Shown here: piece by piece, positions 48,791-61,660 of the stretch
How the letters are laid out: each line of letters opens with the position of its first letter
How positions within the stretch are numbered: position 1 is the stretch's first letter
Assembly (NCBI RefSeq): GCF_001949145.1
Contig: NW_019091476.1
Location: 352,331-416,330, forward strand
From: Acanthaster planci
Taxonomy: Eukaryota; Echinodermata; Asteroidea; Valvatida; Acanthasteridae
Direction: 5' to 3'
DNA length: 64,000 nucleotides
The notes under the pieces: model-generated
Databases searched by the model: none
The model's input: the letters and a program-made list of their open reading frames with translations, nothing else
Told to the model about the DNA's origin: nothing
Made by a program: the position numbers and the translations under genes

Positions 48791-51700
48791 GTGCTCAGAG
48801 AGCCCCCCTCAACAAAAAACTGTGACAGATGGCTTACACTCCATTCCGATCAGCAATCAGAGTTTATATTATTGGACTGCATTGAATGAAAGAGGTCATC
48901 CAAGACAAGTGGGGGGGGTGTGACTGGGCCTGTGCCATGCAGGCTGTTGTTGGTGCACTGGGTCAGCAGATCCGAACAATAACTTCAGCCCTTTTTTCAG
49001 TTGCCGAGGGAGCATTCAAATGTATAGAAAGATTTTACAATGAATGGTCATTCATTTGAAACAGTGCAATTTGACAGTTTCAACTTACCTGGAGGAAATT
49101 TATTTAGTAGAGAGGTAAACCATCTACCATAGTTTGTTGCCACCATAACTGCTCGAAGTGTAGTGACATGGGTTAGTTCATAGGGGGTAATTCTAGAAAT
49201 TAGGGGGCCATTTTGTTTTTTCATGTCCCTGTCAGATCTGGCATATGATTTTGTAAGTTCAGAACATATTTTGTAATTTCCAAGAGTGATGAATTAATGC
49301 AAATTACCTACCGAACAAATAGTAATAGTTTGAAATCAATTCCAGTGATATTTCCATGTCAAATAACAAAGGTCAGATGTAACAGGGACACGAAAAAGTC
49401 ACACTTTTGGACCCCTAATTTCTTGAATTTCTCAGGGGTACTTCTGAATATATGTATTTTCTTGGATGACTACAAGTAGAAGCTATCTTTGTTTTAAGTT
49501 TTTGTGCTTCACTGTTCCTCAGAACTCCTTCAAACAGTGACAACTGCCTGTGGCAACGCCCATTGAAATTCGAATCTGAGAGCCCAGCATAATCCATTGA
49601 AGCTACATGAAGAGAGTTAATTACATGTAAGAGGTCCACAGGACTTCAGAGCACTTTGTCACATTTCCAGTTGGCGAGTTTTAAACCAATTTCACGATTT
49701 TTTCTTGAGTTTACAACAATGTTTATTTAAGGTCTCTAAATATCAGTTACACTGTGAATTTTCTAATCTTGAAAAGAAATTCTTTTCAATGAATGTTTGA
49801 GGACAAAAGTGGATATATCCATCTTATCAAAGCTGGTGTTTGGATGCCAAAACGATGCATATAGTTTAAATTCCAGTTGAATGAACAGTTACTTACAATA
49901 ATTTTAAATATTTTGATTCATTTCCGGACGAGTGCACATGCATGATTTCGTTTTTTGCCAGAGGGCAAATCATCCCTTTTTGACGTGTCACTTTTATGTC
50001 ACAGTACAAGCCCATATTATGCAGTGTTCAATGGGACTCAAAAGAAAGACTTATGCAGCAAATAGTGCATGTCAGTGTCATTGTACCGGTAGGTAGTTCC
50101 GTACTTGTACATGTACTTGGCTCTAAAAAGTGTCTGACCTCACAATATGCTGTGTGTCATAGCTGTCAGGTGTCGGAGCTGAACAATAGGCCTTTTCTGC
50201 TCTGATGGAGTAGCTTCAAATAGATCATGGGGAGGTTCCTCGTACTTTCTTGTTGTAAATTTCATAATAAGAGCAAGTTTGCACTGGTATGGTACAACTA
50301 CACACGTCCACTTCAAGCCCAGACTGACTTTGGTGGAAAGGCTGTCTGCTCAAGGATGGCCTGGATGGTGCAGTTGGCTTCTTTAAACCCACAGACCAAC
50401 CTTGGTCACATCACTGCCTATTAGTATTACCCTGGCATAGCGTGTATGCCAATGAACAGTGGTGATCCAGAACCAAGAGGTTTTTATGAGGATGCTGAGG
50501 ATAAATTTGTTGAGAGCTCGTTTGAGCTTTGGAATATTGAGTTGTGCAGTGCAGTGCTAAGTACAGTTTTCTGTGGCAGGTGCTCAGGAGGATGGCCAAC
50601 AGTCTGTAAGTACATGTACATTGTACAATGCTGTGTGGTGATGGTGGTGATTGACAGCTTGAACTTTTGATTACATTTTAAAATCATGTTTTGATAAATT
50701 TTGTGTCATTGGTTTTCTTTTTGCAGTTTTGGGGTTTTGTTTTGCACATTGGTACATTTGTGCATTTGGAACCATCTGTTATTACAGGCACACCAAAAAA
50801 AAAAAAAAAATTGAATCATCTCGGTGTTTTCAAAGCGTTTCCCTCCAAAAAATTTCCAAGTAGTAGTTGGTTATCTTTTTACTTTTATCACCTGCAATCT
50901 GTGGCATTACTCACCGCTACATGTACGTGTACATGTACATGTAGGTGTGTGTAGTCCTTTGTCAGTGCCAGCTCGACATTTGAAAATGGAATTGATTGTG
51001 TTTAAGGCCATCTGTCAGGAAACGGCAGGTGAAATCCTGAAGAGAAACCAAATTGCATTACCAGAAATTTGTGAGCGTACATGTATGAATGTGTGTAGAC
51101 AAACATTTGTCCAGATCTGAAGTTCTTCTAACCAATCATGTATAATGCACATGTTGTTGGAGTTGAATGCGTTGGTGCTCATGGTAGTTTCTTTTGACTT
51201 GCAGACACAATGCATACTCCCATTTTATATGCATACTGCCGGCTCCAATAAGTTGCAATTCATTTGCTGGCGATATTATTGAGGGTCTGGTGTTTATTCA
51301 GTGGGAATGACAATATTGAATCAAGAAATTGCTTTTTTCTCTATTCACATAGGTGAATTGAATTCAGGGGAATGTTTGGTGTTGGTGTAACGCCTTTGTT
51401 AGGCTTATCAGTTTCACGCTGCTCGTAAACGTCAATGGGAACACAACAGCAGTTTTCAAATAAAGGTGTGACGTAACCTGGACTTCAATTGTGTTTGACA
51501 TTGACTGTTAGAATTCTGTTATTGTCAGGGATGGAGATGTCTGTTTCACTTTGGATAAGACCAGTCTCAGCAGTGAAGTACATGAACCTCTTGGTCAGTA
51601 AGCAGAATTGCCCCCCCCCAAAAAAAATTAATGAACCCATTATTTTTGGCTAATGTACAGAACTCATTCTTGCTTGCATGGGTTTTAACAAGAGTGGGGC

Positions 51701-54140
51701 ATGGGGACATTTGCCTCCCCCTCCTTCGTCTTTCTTCCAAAAAGAAGAAAAAGGAAAGTATGAAAAAGAAAGCCGAAACAGGGATGACAATTCCTCAAAA
51801 TACTTTGGGACTGACCCCTTTCCAATATTTCTGTTAGGTTGTTATATATTGCCCCCTCCCCCCTAGAGCTCGGCCCACCCCACCCCTTCAACATCGATTA
51901 GGATATGATAACCAAGTCCACTCCAGTTTTACCTTGTAACAACCACTACATGACAAACTACTAGTACCACGTGAACCACTTCACGTGCAAATGTGTGTGT
52001 GCACATAGGACACTGACGCAAACCATTTTCGTTTCCACAGTTACCACGCTGTTACAGAAATACAATTGGGATAAAGACATTTTCTAAAATGTTGGACAGA
52101 AATGTCATTATTATGTACTCTCGGGGATTTCAGAAAAAATTTCAATAGAAGTCTTTCAACTGGTTAAATAAAGGTGGGTGGTACTTTGTAAAAACCAAAC
52201 TGTACCGAGTGAGTGCACAGGGTTTGTGGATGCTACTTTGTGAAAATGGGAATCATTTGGTTAGTGTAAAATATGTGTGTGCACTCAAGTCCATTATGTT
52301 GTTACTACTGGCTATTGTTGACAAATCATTTCTTATGACAAAAATTCTCTGCGTTTGTGAAGTGACTTTTTAAACTTGTTTTCTAAGTGCTTTGACACCA
52401 AGTATAAAAGAAATTTGCAAGGTTTTGAAAAGTTTTCATTTGAATGATTGAAAGGTGAATAGAGCTTAAGACAAAAGTGCCTTTAAATCAGCTTTGCAGA
52501 AAGATTTATAATCAAACAAATAAAACTTCGTATGGGAACTGAAGTTTTGTCCAGAAAAACCAAAAAAACCAAGAATTTGTTCATTCAATCTGAGTTGTGT
52601 TTTCCAAGAATACGCTGATAAACATGTAAATATACATACACGTGTACAGCCTTGTTAGGAATGTATGGATTTCAGCTTTCTTGAATTGTCCGAAAGTCTG
52701 TGTTGTGGATAAGGCATCCCCAGTGAAATTGAAAGTAGCCTTAAATAAACACGGTTATTTCTTGAAATAATATTGCGAATGGGTAATCCATCATTGTGTT
52801 TCTGTGTGCTGGTTATTGATGGTCGACTCACCAAAATCTATCATTGGGCACTGAATCTGCTTTTTTGTAACAGACGAACATTGTCTGACCTGCAGATACC
52901 GTGTTCTGTACATGTACAAGGCTGTGTGCAGTGCTGTAAACCAGAGCGGAAATACACACACAGAGAGACTTTTATTGCATTTTTTTCCCCCCGAGGGTGA
53001 CCAGAAAAGACTAAAGCTAGGCGAACTTTGCATGTGTTGTATCAAGAGAGATGATGTCACTGCCAGACGTAAAAATTGGGAGCTGTTGTGGGAACTCTCT
53101 CAACACCTCACATGGGCGAAATTATTCACAGCCAGGTACAGCGGTGTGAGTCAATGGCTTTTGTCTGTTGTGGTCTTAAATACCTGTATCCTGTAATTAA
53201 GGATTATCGGCCAGGAAGATGGAGGCATAAGACACAGGGGCTGTTGTTGTGGACACTTTTTTTTTCCCTTCATTATGAGCCAATAATATTTTTGGGGTGG
53301 GTGGTCTGTCAATCGAGTGGATACATTTTTGTATTCTTTATTTTGGTTTTTTATTCCAACACACATTTCTCACCCTCAGTTTACCTTTTAGAAGAAGGCT
53401 TTGAGAATCTGTGAAGATGAGGTATTGAAATGACATGTAAGGAAACTGTGTGTTCAGTGCTGAGTTTATTGGCTCAATTGGAAACTCACACTCAAGCTGT
53501 ACCATTTGGCCAGTTTTTGTGGGTGGACTGATTGAGATTGGTAGGATGTCTAGCGATTTCATTAAGCCTTCCCATCCACGCTTCCAACCACAGACATTTT
53601 CCTCCAATTCGACAATAAGCAGAGAAATAATTCTGGTTGAAGAAGACTTTCTGTACAGTGACACTTGAGCCTGCAGAGAAACCGGCAGCAACTCAAGAGT
53701 CAGTTACAGGACATTGTTGTTAGGTTAACTTTTAAAACAGATAGGAAATGCCCAATATCGCTTCCTACAATAAAATGCCGCAGGTCTCCACTTTGAGGAA
53801 ATCTGGTCATTGAATAGGATTCCTGCCCACGTAGGATTGCCCAGGATGGATGCAGTAATAAGAAAAGTCCTGGAAGAAAGTAGGCAGCGAAGGACTGGGA
53901 CAAGTTGACTGTCACCGTTGTTTGCACTTTCCAGCAGAGGACATGCGGCACCAGCAGGGGCGTACAACTACACATATGCACACGTAATGTGAATTGTGTT
54001 TGTGCATTGTGCCTGTTTGCATACATTCATTTGCACTTGGCTGTTGATAGCATCTCTGTATCACCTCAGTGAAAACAATTTTTTTTACAGGTGGAAATAG
54101 AAAAAAAAAAGTCATTGCATTGGTACTGTAGTTTGCTTTG

Positions 54141-54267
54141 GATAACATCTGACCTTCGACACTACGAACATTTACAAAAGAAACACAGTGCGCTCACAGT
54201 GAGCATCTATTGTTATTGCACTGTGCTTCTTTTGTTAGACGTTCATAGTGTGAAGATGTGATGTTAC
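54141..54267 (+). mobile_element. Palindromic MITE, family D, copy 1
   Basis: The arms are about 50 bases each. The left arm contains GAACATTTACAAAAGAAACA and CACAGTGC. The right arm on the minus strand reads GAACGTCTAACAAAAGAAGC then ACAGTGC, and the outer parts GATAACATCT and GTAACATCAC also pair. The loop is GCTCACAGTGAGCATCTATT then GTTATT. A second copy in inverse orientation lies at 58419-58525. Confidence 0.75.
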
Positions 54268-55689
54268 GGTTTAAGAAAGATGATTGATTTATGGAAGATT
54301 AAATACATTGCATTTTACAATTTAGTTTTAAGTGACCTTTTCTCAAAAATTTTGCACTTATTTTTTGGAAAGTTTACAAGCGAAAGAAAAAAGAGATACA
54401 TGGTTACTAATAATGTGCACAGAATCCTGTTGTACGGAATGCACTGCTGCCTCCTGTGGGTGCATGGCATGCAGCCATCAAAGAAATGCTTTGGTTTCCT
54501 TAAAGGGCAGATTTTTGGCGTGCAGTTGTTTGCTACATGTAGGTATAGGAAACCTTTTCTTAGCAAAACAGGCTCTTAGCCAATATGTCGGATGCCGTAT
54601 ATTGCCATGTGATTGAAATGCAAACTTTCAAATGACCTTTGTAGCTTTGTTGAACATGTAAATAAGCACTTTGAGGTTACACATTTTTGAAAAAATGTTT
54701 TTTACAAGTGTACAAAGTGTAAATGTATTCCAGCCTCTCCCCCTCCATTTTTGATATTTTGAAAAGCCTACATGGCCCCCTAACCCTCTTGCCCAGTGAA
54801 TGGTTTGTACACTCATGAAAAGATAAGAAAAAAAATCAATGGCACATGTAAAGATGGTTTCTGCATTGTAAAATGTATCCATGTGTGCCCTTGAAATCAT
54901 CACCATTTTGTAAACTTTTTCCCCAGAGAGTTTGCACCATGAAGATGCATGTAATCTCTATGGTTTGATTTGTTTTTAGCTTTTTGGTCTTGACGTTAAA
55001 AAACACCACATGACAACAACTATAAATCACCCTCTTCCTTTCCCGAATAGAAGTTCATTCTCCCGCTGTTCACTGAACCAATTGTGCACACCGCACGCCC
55101 TCCACATTGCCTCCAATCCCCTCCTCCAGTTTTATTGAGGACACGTCGGATCAGTTTTACACAGAATTCATTTAAAAAAAGAAGCGAACAAAAGATGTGA
55201 TTGAATGGAGTACCTCCATCAACTGGGAATGGCACACATCGACAATCTGCCAGGGCTCTGCCTAGGCTGTTGAGTCAATACAGCAAAATGCTTTTTTTGT
55301 CGCATGACACAGACGAAAATTAAACCAATGCGTGTATTATTACTGAAACAGATTGTAGCGTATCTTTTCAATGTTTTTGGTAAGCTGTAGACTGCCAGGA
55401 AGGCAGTGGAGGAGGCAGTGGAGAAGTAGTGATTAAGTGAGTGGTCAGGCTATGATTTGGTACAGTCGCTGACTGCTTTCCATTCACTGGGCTCGGGGCC
55501 TTGTCAATTGTTAACTGGGCCGATGATAAATGTATTTAATCACCCTGCGCTGGGATTCACCATACCCCCCTTCTCAATGAATGTTTTTATTTCATTTGTT
55601 TGGTTTTTGTGTGGGCAAATGCTTGCTCTGTCATCTTTTGTTGTGGGTTTCTCATATTTTGGCTCCTGCTTGAGTTTCCCTCTCTTATT

Positions 55690-55880
55690 GTGTTTTTTTT
55701 TCTCTGCTTAGCAAGACTTGCCCGAGGGCTCGTGGCCCAAACATTAATATCACAATATCACGGGCTGTATGGAGCATCATTGGCCTGCTATTCACTGACT
55801 TACAGCCACAAATCGTGGCAATAACACAGTGCAGGATATGTACCCCGTGACAATGGAGACTGGCTGGCCCTCCACAAGTG
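55690..55880. promoter_or_regulatory. Candidate intronic enhancer of dachshund
   Basis: A complex block with AACATTAATATCACAATATC, TTGGCCTGCTATTCACTGAC and CACAAATCGTGGCAATAAC after a poly-T tract. It contrasts with simple T-rich flanks. Motif-based inference. Confidence 0.2.
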
Positions 55881-56869
55881 GGGCAGGAGAGTGTAATAAG
55901 TGGCTCTGCGGATCAGACTGTCGACTGCTCAGTTGCACTCACCTGTCTGCATGGGCATCCCCAGGATTATTTTTCTGGATGGGGCAGACAAACCACTCAC
56001 CAGCAGCAAACTTAAAACCATTAATGGTAGAAGGTGCCTATTCTGAGGTATATTCAAGCAACTGGTAAATTTTCTTCCTCTTTCCTCCTTTTCAATTATT
56101 TCTTTACATTTTTCCCTCCCTGTTTATTTGCCAATTTCTTTTCACCGGGACGGGAGCAGAGTTGTTTTTTTTAGCTTTACCCCCTACCCATCCCCTTGCA
56201 GGGCTCATGCCTGTCTGCCCTTTCAACATTTCATATGTCTTCCACAGGTCGTACTTTCAAACTACTGAGTATTTACAGTTGGAGGTTCCCCCATTTTGGG
56301 TTTGAATTGAAACAAGTAAAAAGTGAACTTTAGGGTGTATGACTCACTCTGGGGATTACCTATGTACTCAGACTTGACTTTTCATTTGAGACTCAACTGA
56401 GCTTGTTTGATCACTGTACATAGCACCATAAGCCTTAGCTTCCAGTCAAACAGTGCTTTGGTGGGTAGGAGTGCTTGCAAAGAAAGAAGTACTAATGTAT
56501 AAGTTTTGAGTAAGACTCATGTTTATAGACATGAGTGCAAGCCAGTCAAGGGATATTATGTATCGTTACATCTTCTTGCGGGGGTGGTTCCAGCTTCTGT
56601 TTGTTTTTCTTTGAGCAGGTGATGTGACTATACAAATGCATCAAGTTGTTAATTCCCTTCCTTCCAGTTTTGTTCGTACCACATACACACATGCCTGATG
56701 ATGGAACTGAGCTTTTCTGCAGACGACAGCCAGTCTAGAACTGACGCATTCTTCTGTCAATCTGAATGAAGAATAAGCATTAAGACAAGCCCATTAATAG
56801 CCAGCCGGGCCACTGCCAACTCCATCCACCCAGGAAGAAGGGGGGGGAGCGTCATGACTTGTGTTTCCA

Positions 56870-57170
56870 TCAAGGTTGTGCGTACTTTAGCCGCAACACC
56901 CTTTATGACATTTGCAGATATTGTATTATAAATTTATGCCCCCCTAACATCCATTAGTGTAAATGGCTAACATGCACGGAGACGGATTTTTAATTTGTAT
57001 TAATTTCGGTTGCTGCACGGCCTTCAGCCTGGCGTGCTTGTTTGTACTGGCGGGAACAGATAAACTGGTTCTAATATATTAAGAACCATACATAAAATAT
57101 ATGAGATGGCAAGATGGATAAGGCTTTTAGGCCTCTGATTGCATTTTCAATAATCCATTTACTTCAGACT
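56870..57170. promoter_or_regulatory. Candidate intronic enhancer of dachshund
   Basis: A dense cluster of homeodomain-type cores: TTGTATTATAAATTTATGCC, TCCATTAGTGTAAATGG, TTTTTAATTTGTATTAATTT, AGATAAACTGG and TCAATAATCCATTTAC. The sequence is complex with balanced composition between G-run flanks (56840) and AT-rich DNA. Among the strongest non-coding candidates in the window, but conservation is untested. Confidence 0.3.
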
Positions 57171-58418
57171 AAAAACAAAATCCTTCTTGTCCCCAGAGGA
57201 ACGTGGGGTTTTGTTTTCCGTCTTTGTTTTGCTTAGGAACTGAGTGTGAGAAATTTATGGGATGTACATGCACAGTGCAGGCTTTGGTCAGCCTGTTGTA
57301 CTTTTTTTCTTCCGGGATGCCACAAATGCATGTTTCAATCACTGTCACTTGTTTTGCTGTTGAGTTGGTCTTGAGTGGGACTTGTGGCCAGTTTTGTTCT
57401 CCTCTGGAAGTTTTCTGTCTCTCCAGGGCTGATTACCATTGCCCGCAGACATGCTGCAATCTGTTGGCTGTTTTTTAAAAATGCAGGCTGTTTCTTTAAG
57501 AGTTTGGTAGTGTCTGGAATTGACCTTGTTTTTTGGGGCCATAGTCATGCAGGTCGGGATGCAAGTTGTAAAAAAGAATCCACACCACAAGGCATCCAAT
57601 TCTGACAGGATGGGATCTCTGTCAACATTTTTTTAGTTGTATAATTTACTTGAGAATGATAATGATCTACACAGTCCTTTTTATGATATTTTGGGAAGAT
57701 ATTTCTTAAACTTTTAAAAACCCTCCAAATCAAAACAGTTGTTGAGTAATGTTTTAAAACAGGTTTTTGCAAACAGTCCCAAATCCTCCGATTTTAATAT
57801 GATTTTACATATACCCTAGGAGGTTAGGGTTAATACACGTTTTATTCTAACCCCCTGTTTGTTTCTCCATTTCTCTTTGCCATTTGTTAATTTCTTTGTT
57901 GCTTTAGTGAAGTTCCTCCCAAAATCTTTCTTTAACCCCAAACCCCCCCTATAATTTATAAAGTATTGGTTGCTGGCCCTAACCTTCGCCATTCACACAA
58001 AGTTGAACACCCATATGGGTCTTTGTGCACAGAAGCTATTGGACTATGTTTTTCAGAGGTACATGTATGCCAAACCCAATGCAGAAGCCAGCTTTTATTG
58101 GCCTACCAGACCTATCCCCACAGAATTAAACACTTTACTACTGTTTAATTATTTGTGGTTGGGGAAGGTTAGGGTTAACTTTATCAGGAATGTGGTCATC
58201 AGATGGAAACAGTATCTTTAGCTATACTGGTACTTTGATACTTCTGAGAAAACAAGAGTTAGAAACAATGACCTGCAGTTGCTTCCCTAGTGTGAGTGAT
58301 ATGGTGCAAATGTTCTCAAATAAGTCACCTGGAGGAAGGTAGTGTGTCGGCCTGCTAATATCCTAGCACTGGATAGGAATGATTATGAGCACAATTGTAG
58401 CAGTTGGTTTTGCAGTTC

Positions 58419-58525
58419 ACCATTCATCACACAATGAACATTTAACAAAAGAAGTACAGTGCAATAACAATGGATGCTCCCTGTTAGTGCACTGTGTTTC
58501 TTTTGTTAGATATTCATGGTGTCAA
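58419..58525 (-). mobile_element. Palindromic MITE, family D, copy 2 (inverse)
   Basis: The left arm GAACATTTAACAAAAGAAGT and ACAGTGCA pairs with the right arm, whose minus strand reads GAATATCTAACAAAAGAAAC then ACAGTGCA. The loop AATAACAATGGATGCTCCCT is the reverse complement, with few changes, of the loop of copy 1. The two insertions are therefore the same family in opposite orientation. Confidence 0.75.
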
Positions 58526-58769
58526 GTGCTGATCTGTTCCTACATTGTAATGCGCTACTTGAATGGTTGAGCGAATTACCATTACACCCAGAACCGACAA
58601 ATGTGAAGTCCCTTTCAAAGGAAGATACTCTGGCTGTGGCTACAGTATGAAAAGGGCAGGCATCTTAGGTTTTCCAAGAAACTCTGTCTCCAGGGAGTTT
58701 GCAAATTACAAGTGTATTGCTATTGGGAATGGGTGCATTCCACCACTGAAGAAATCAACAATGGTGAGA

Positions 58770-59110
58770 TAATCACTGGTGCTTAATCAATGACCATTGC
58801 ATTTGACTACGCAATGTGGCTAAGCTCCATGGTCTAAAGCATTAGTCCTCCGGTCAGAGTTGAGAATTTGTTTGTCTCTCAGCCTTATTCCGGTTTCAGC
58901 TTCATTGATGATTAAATTCCCATTTCCTGGTTTGAAGTTTGGCCGATGATGGATTGTCTCAACGTGTGTTTGGTGATCAGCTGCTCGCTGGCACCCAAGT
59001 CATAATAATCATTGTTCTGTGAAAACAACTGATAATGAATGATTCATATGCGGAGGCATTGAAGAGTTTGTGAAATGTTTCTCGTTCTGGAAGTTACAAC
59101 ATAGCACGGT
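58770..59110. promoter_or_regulatory. Candidate intronic enhancer of dachshund
   Basis: A complex block with GCTTAATCAATGACCATTGC, CTTCATTGATGATTAAATTC, CATAATAATCATTGTTCTG and CTGATAATGAATGATTCAT, i.e. repeated TAAT and TGATT/AATCA cores. Repeat-free over about 340 bases. Motif-based inference. Confidence 0.28.
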
Positions 59111-60188
59111 ACATTCTGTATCCTCACGAGTTCCAATTTGTCAAACATTAACCTGTTACTTTCTGAAATGATGGCCAGTGCTCCTTCAGGGATGAATGAT
59201 GTCCTGTACTTTGTGATAAGAAGTTGGTGACATCTTCAAGAGGGATAGGAAAGGACATTCAGAGCTGGTACAAAGACAAAGTTAAAAAAAAAGCCCTACA
59301 ATACAGTAACTTGTCAGAAATGACAGAAAATAAAGAGGTTTGTGAAGTAAAAACTTGTGTTACCCCCCCCTTGACTTACAGGTAGGACAGGCAGTTTTAA
59401 AGCTTTGAATACAGTCAGCCCCTTCTGAAAAAAGGGAACATGACTTGTCCAGTGTGCCATTTGGTGGCAAGGACACAAGTGAGTGGGTGATTTGTTTGAA
59501 ACACGTTATCATATGGCCTGCTTATTACTGCAGAACTTGCAGAATTTGACTACCCCTTCTGTATGTTTGCCTGTTTCTATTTCAGCCAGTTTCCATTCTA
59601 TTATTACAGACTTACAGGGTTTCTGTTTTGTCGACACTGCTGTGGTAATGCACTGTTGTTCTGAAAAATGAAAACTGTGTGGCTGTTGGACTTTGAATTG
59701 TGTACATCAACTGACAAGTTGCTTCTTAAATTTGATGTTTGCACCCTGCCTGTGCCATTAACCAAATTTGCTAGCATTAAGCCCAACTGCAAATGTAGCA
59801 GTGATAAACTTTTTTCTTATTGCCTCTCTGTCCATTCTGTACTTTTTGCTGTGAAGAAGAAGGACAAAACCAGCCCTTCGCGAACTGTATTTAAAAGCAC
59901 ACAAATGTCCCTTGTCCTGTGTGTATGCATCCTGTTCAGCACGCATTCAGAACAGAAAAGATCATCCCGCACACAAATTAAAGCAATATTGACCCAGCGG
60001 TGCTTGTAAACTGTACACACTGCTGTAAATGAGTTCAAAGTACAGCGAATTATTTCACAGAGGATGTTTTCATTTGCCGGAAATGTAATTCTTGTTGCCA
60101 CGGTGCCAGATATTCAATATTGAACCAGTTTGGTACATGCACTTGTGGCATAGACCATTTGCATTACATGTATGCTGTACACAGAAGT

Positions 60189-60250
60189 GAACAGGTACAT
60201 GTACATTTACACTGTACATGTACATGTACATGTACAGGTACGTATACATG
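60189..60250. repeat. TACATG palindromic microsatellite
   Basis: (TACATG)n with four consecutive copies of GTACAT and flanking variants (GGTACATGTACATTTACACT, then ACATGTACATGTACAGG). The unit is self-complementary, so the tract can extrude a cruciform. Shorter copies occur near 8197, 16142 and 50920. Confidence 0.75.
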
Positions 60251-61470
60251 CATGCCTCTCCCATGTGACATCACCAATCTCACTGATACTTTAGTTGCTG
60301 ACTCTTAAACTTTGACCTGCACATTAATTAATAATGAACCTGTGGTAATTCCGAACAGCCTTAATTAAAACATAAGTCATCGTGAAGTCTACATGTATTG
60401 TACCTAAACAAGCAATGACCACTTTCAACATCCTTTGCTGGAAAAGTACTCTCTCTCAACTCGTGTACCGGTGCATCCAACAAAGATGGTTGATTGATCA
60501 ATTCTTTTTTTAATCTGAAAGCACCGACCAACATGAACAAGTAGAATGCTGGTATTGTTACTCCATGTGTCTTTTTGTCATCAACAAGGACAGAGGGAGC
60601 TTCCTCCCTCCAATTGATTTCTTTGTTTGAGGCCGGCTCTGCAATTTTTGTTTGCGTTAGCTTGTATATATTGACATTGCCCGAAGACCAGTACATGTAT
60701 GGTACATGTATACGCATCCTATACAGCTGGTCGGATACAGTGCGGAAATCCAGCAAGTCGTTGCGTTTATCTGAGTACTCTATGTAGCCTCAAGAGAAAC
60801 AGAGCTGAAATGGGGATAAAGGTGACAGAGGCTGGGAATAATTAGCCCATCAGTGGCGTAAGTCAGGTTTGGATTCTGTGAAACAGTTTGCATTGACTCA
60901 CATGCATTTTTGAACTCTGCATGAACTGTATTAAGAGTAGATCCACTGACAAGTGCCACAGGAATCAAATGATAACTCTTATCACATGTCGATGTTTTTT
61001 GTGCATTTAGATTGTCGAAATGTACATGTGCACTGCACTTAGAAAACATGATGAGTACATCCTTGCACGAAACTATCGGGCGTTTGAAAATTCTGCCAGT
61101 TACAAACAAATACCTTTGCGTATTCATGAATTTACCTGACCCGGTGGTATGGTTATGCAGTGCTTTCCAGGAATGGCTCTGTTGAGCACACAGGATGATT
61201 TTGAATGTGGTCTTTGTTTGGACCAAGATTAATCCACCACTGTTGCCTTGACAATGGGTTTTGTAGTAGGAGACACAAATACATGGTGAAATGGTCATAT
61301 GTGTCTTTGGAGAATGCCTGGAGGTTATTAGTGTAGAGTGGATACAAAGAGTCCAAACTGATAGGGCTCAGAAATGTGACTGTATATGTAGGCCCTTTGC
61401 AAGTTCAATTTTAATAAGATCTGGTGCACTGAGTCGTGTGATTCCACATGAACATAATTTGCATTCAGCA

Positions 61471-61660
61471 GACTAAAGACACTGTTGCTATTCCTTTGGG
61501 GCCAGCTTTTGCATAGCGACAACTATCTCTGGAATGGACTGTTTTTTTTGTGCCCTTTTTATCCATTGATAACAGTGTATTGGTGCAAGGCGTCTCTTAC
61601 TATGTAACTAAGCAAAAGCTGGCCCCGAATCACAAGTTACAGCAACAGTGTCTTTAGTAT
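61471..61660. mobile_element. Foldback MITE with about 45-50 base inverted ends
   Basis: The left end ACTAAAGACACTGTTGCTAT leads to GGGGCCAGCTTTTGCATAG. The right end read on the minus strand begins TACTAAAGACACTGTTGCTG and leads to CGGGGCCAGCTTTTGCTTAG. The central roughly 90 bases are not paired. A non-autonomous DNA element is likely. Its superfamily is not recognised. Confidence 0.7.

Noticed and set aside
60361-60756. 131-codon minus-strand ORF
   Set aside because: No recognisable domain or splice-flanked similarity. Adjacent to the previous chance ORF but in a different frame.
60780-61298. 172-codon minus-strand ORF, the longest in the window, including a GNSGG string
   Set aside because: GNSGG recalls the serine-protease active-site motif, but no His or Asp blocks or protease context are present. 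An ORF of this length is about what chance gives in 64 kb. It lies in the dachshund intron.
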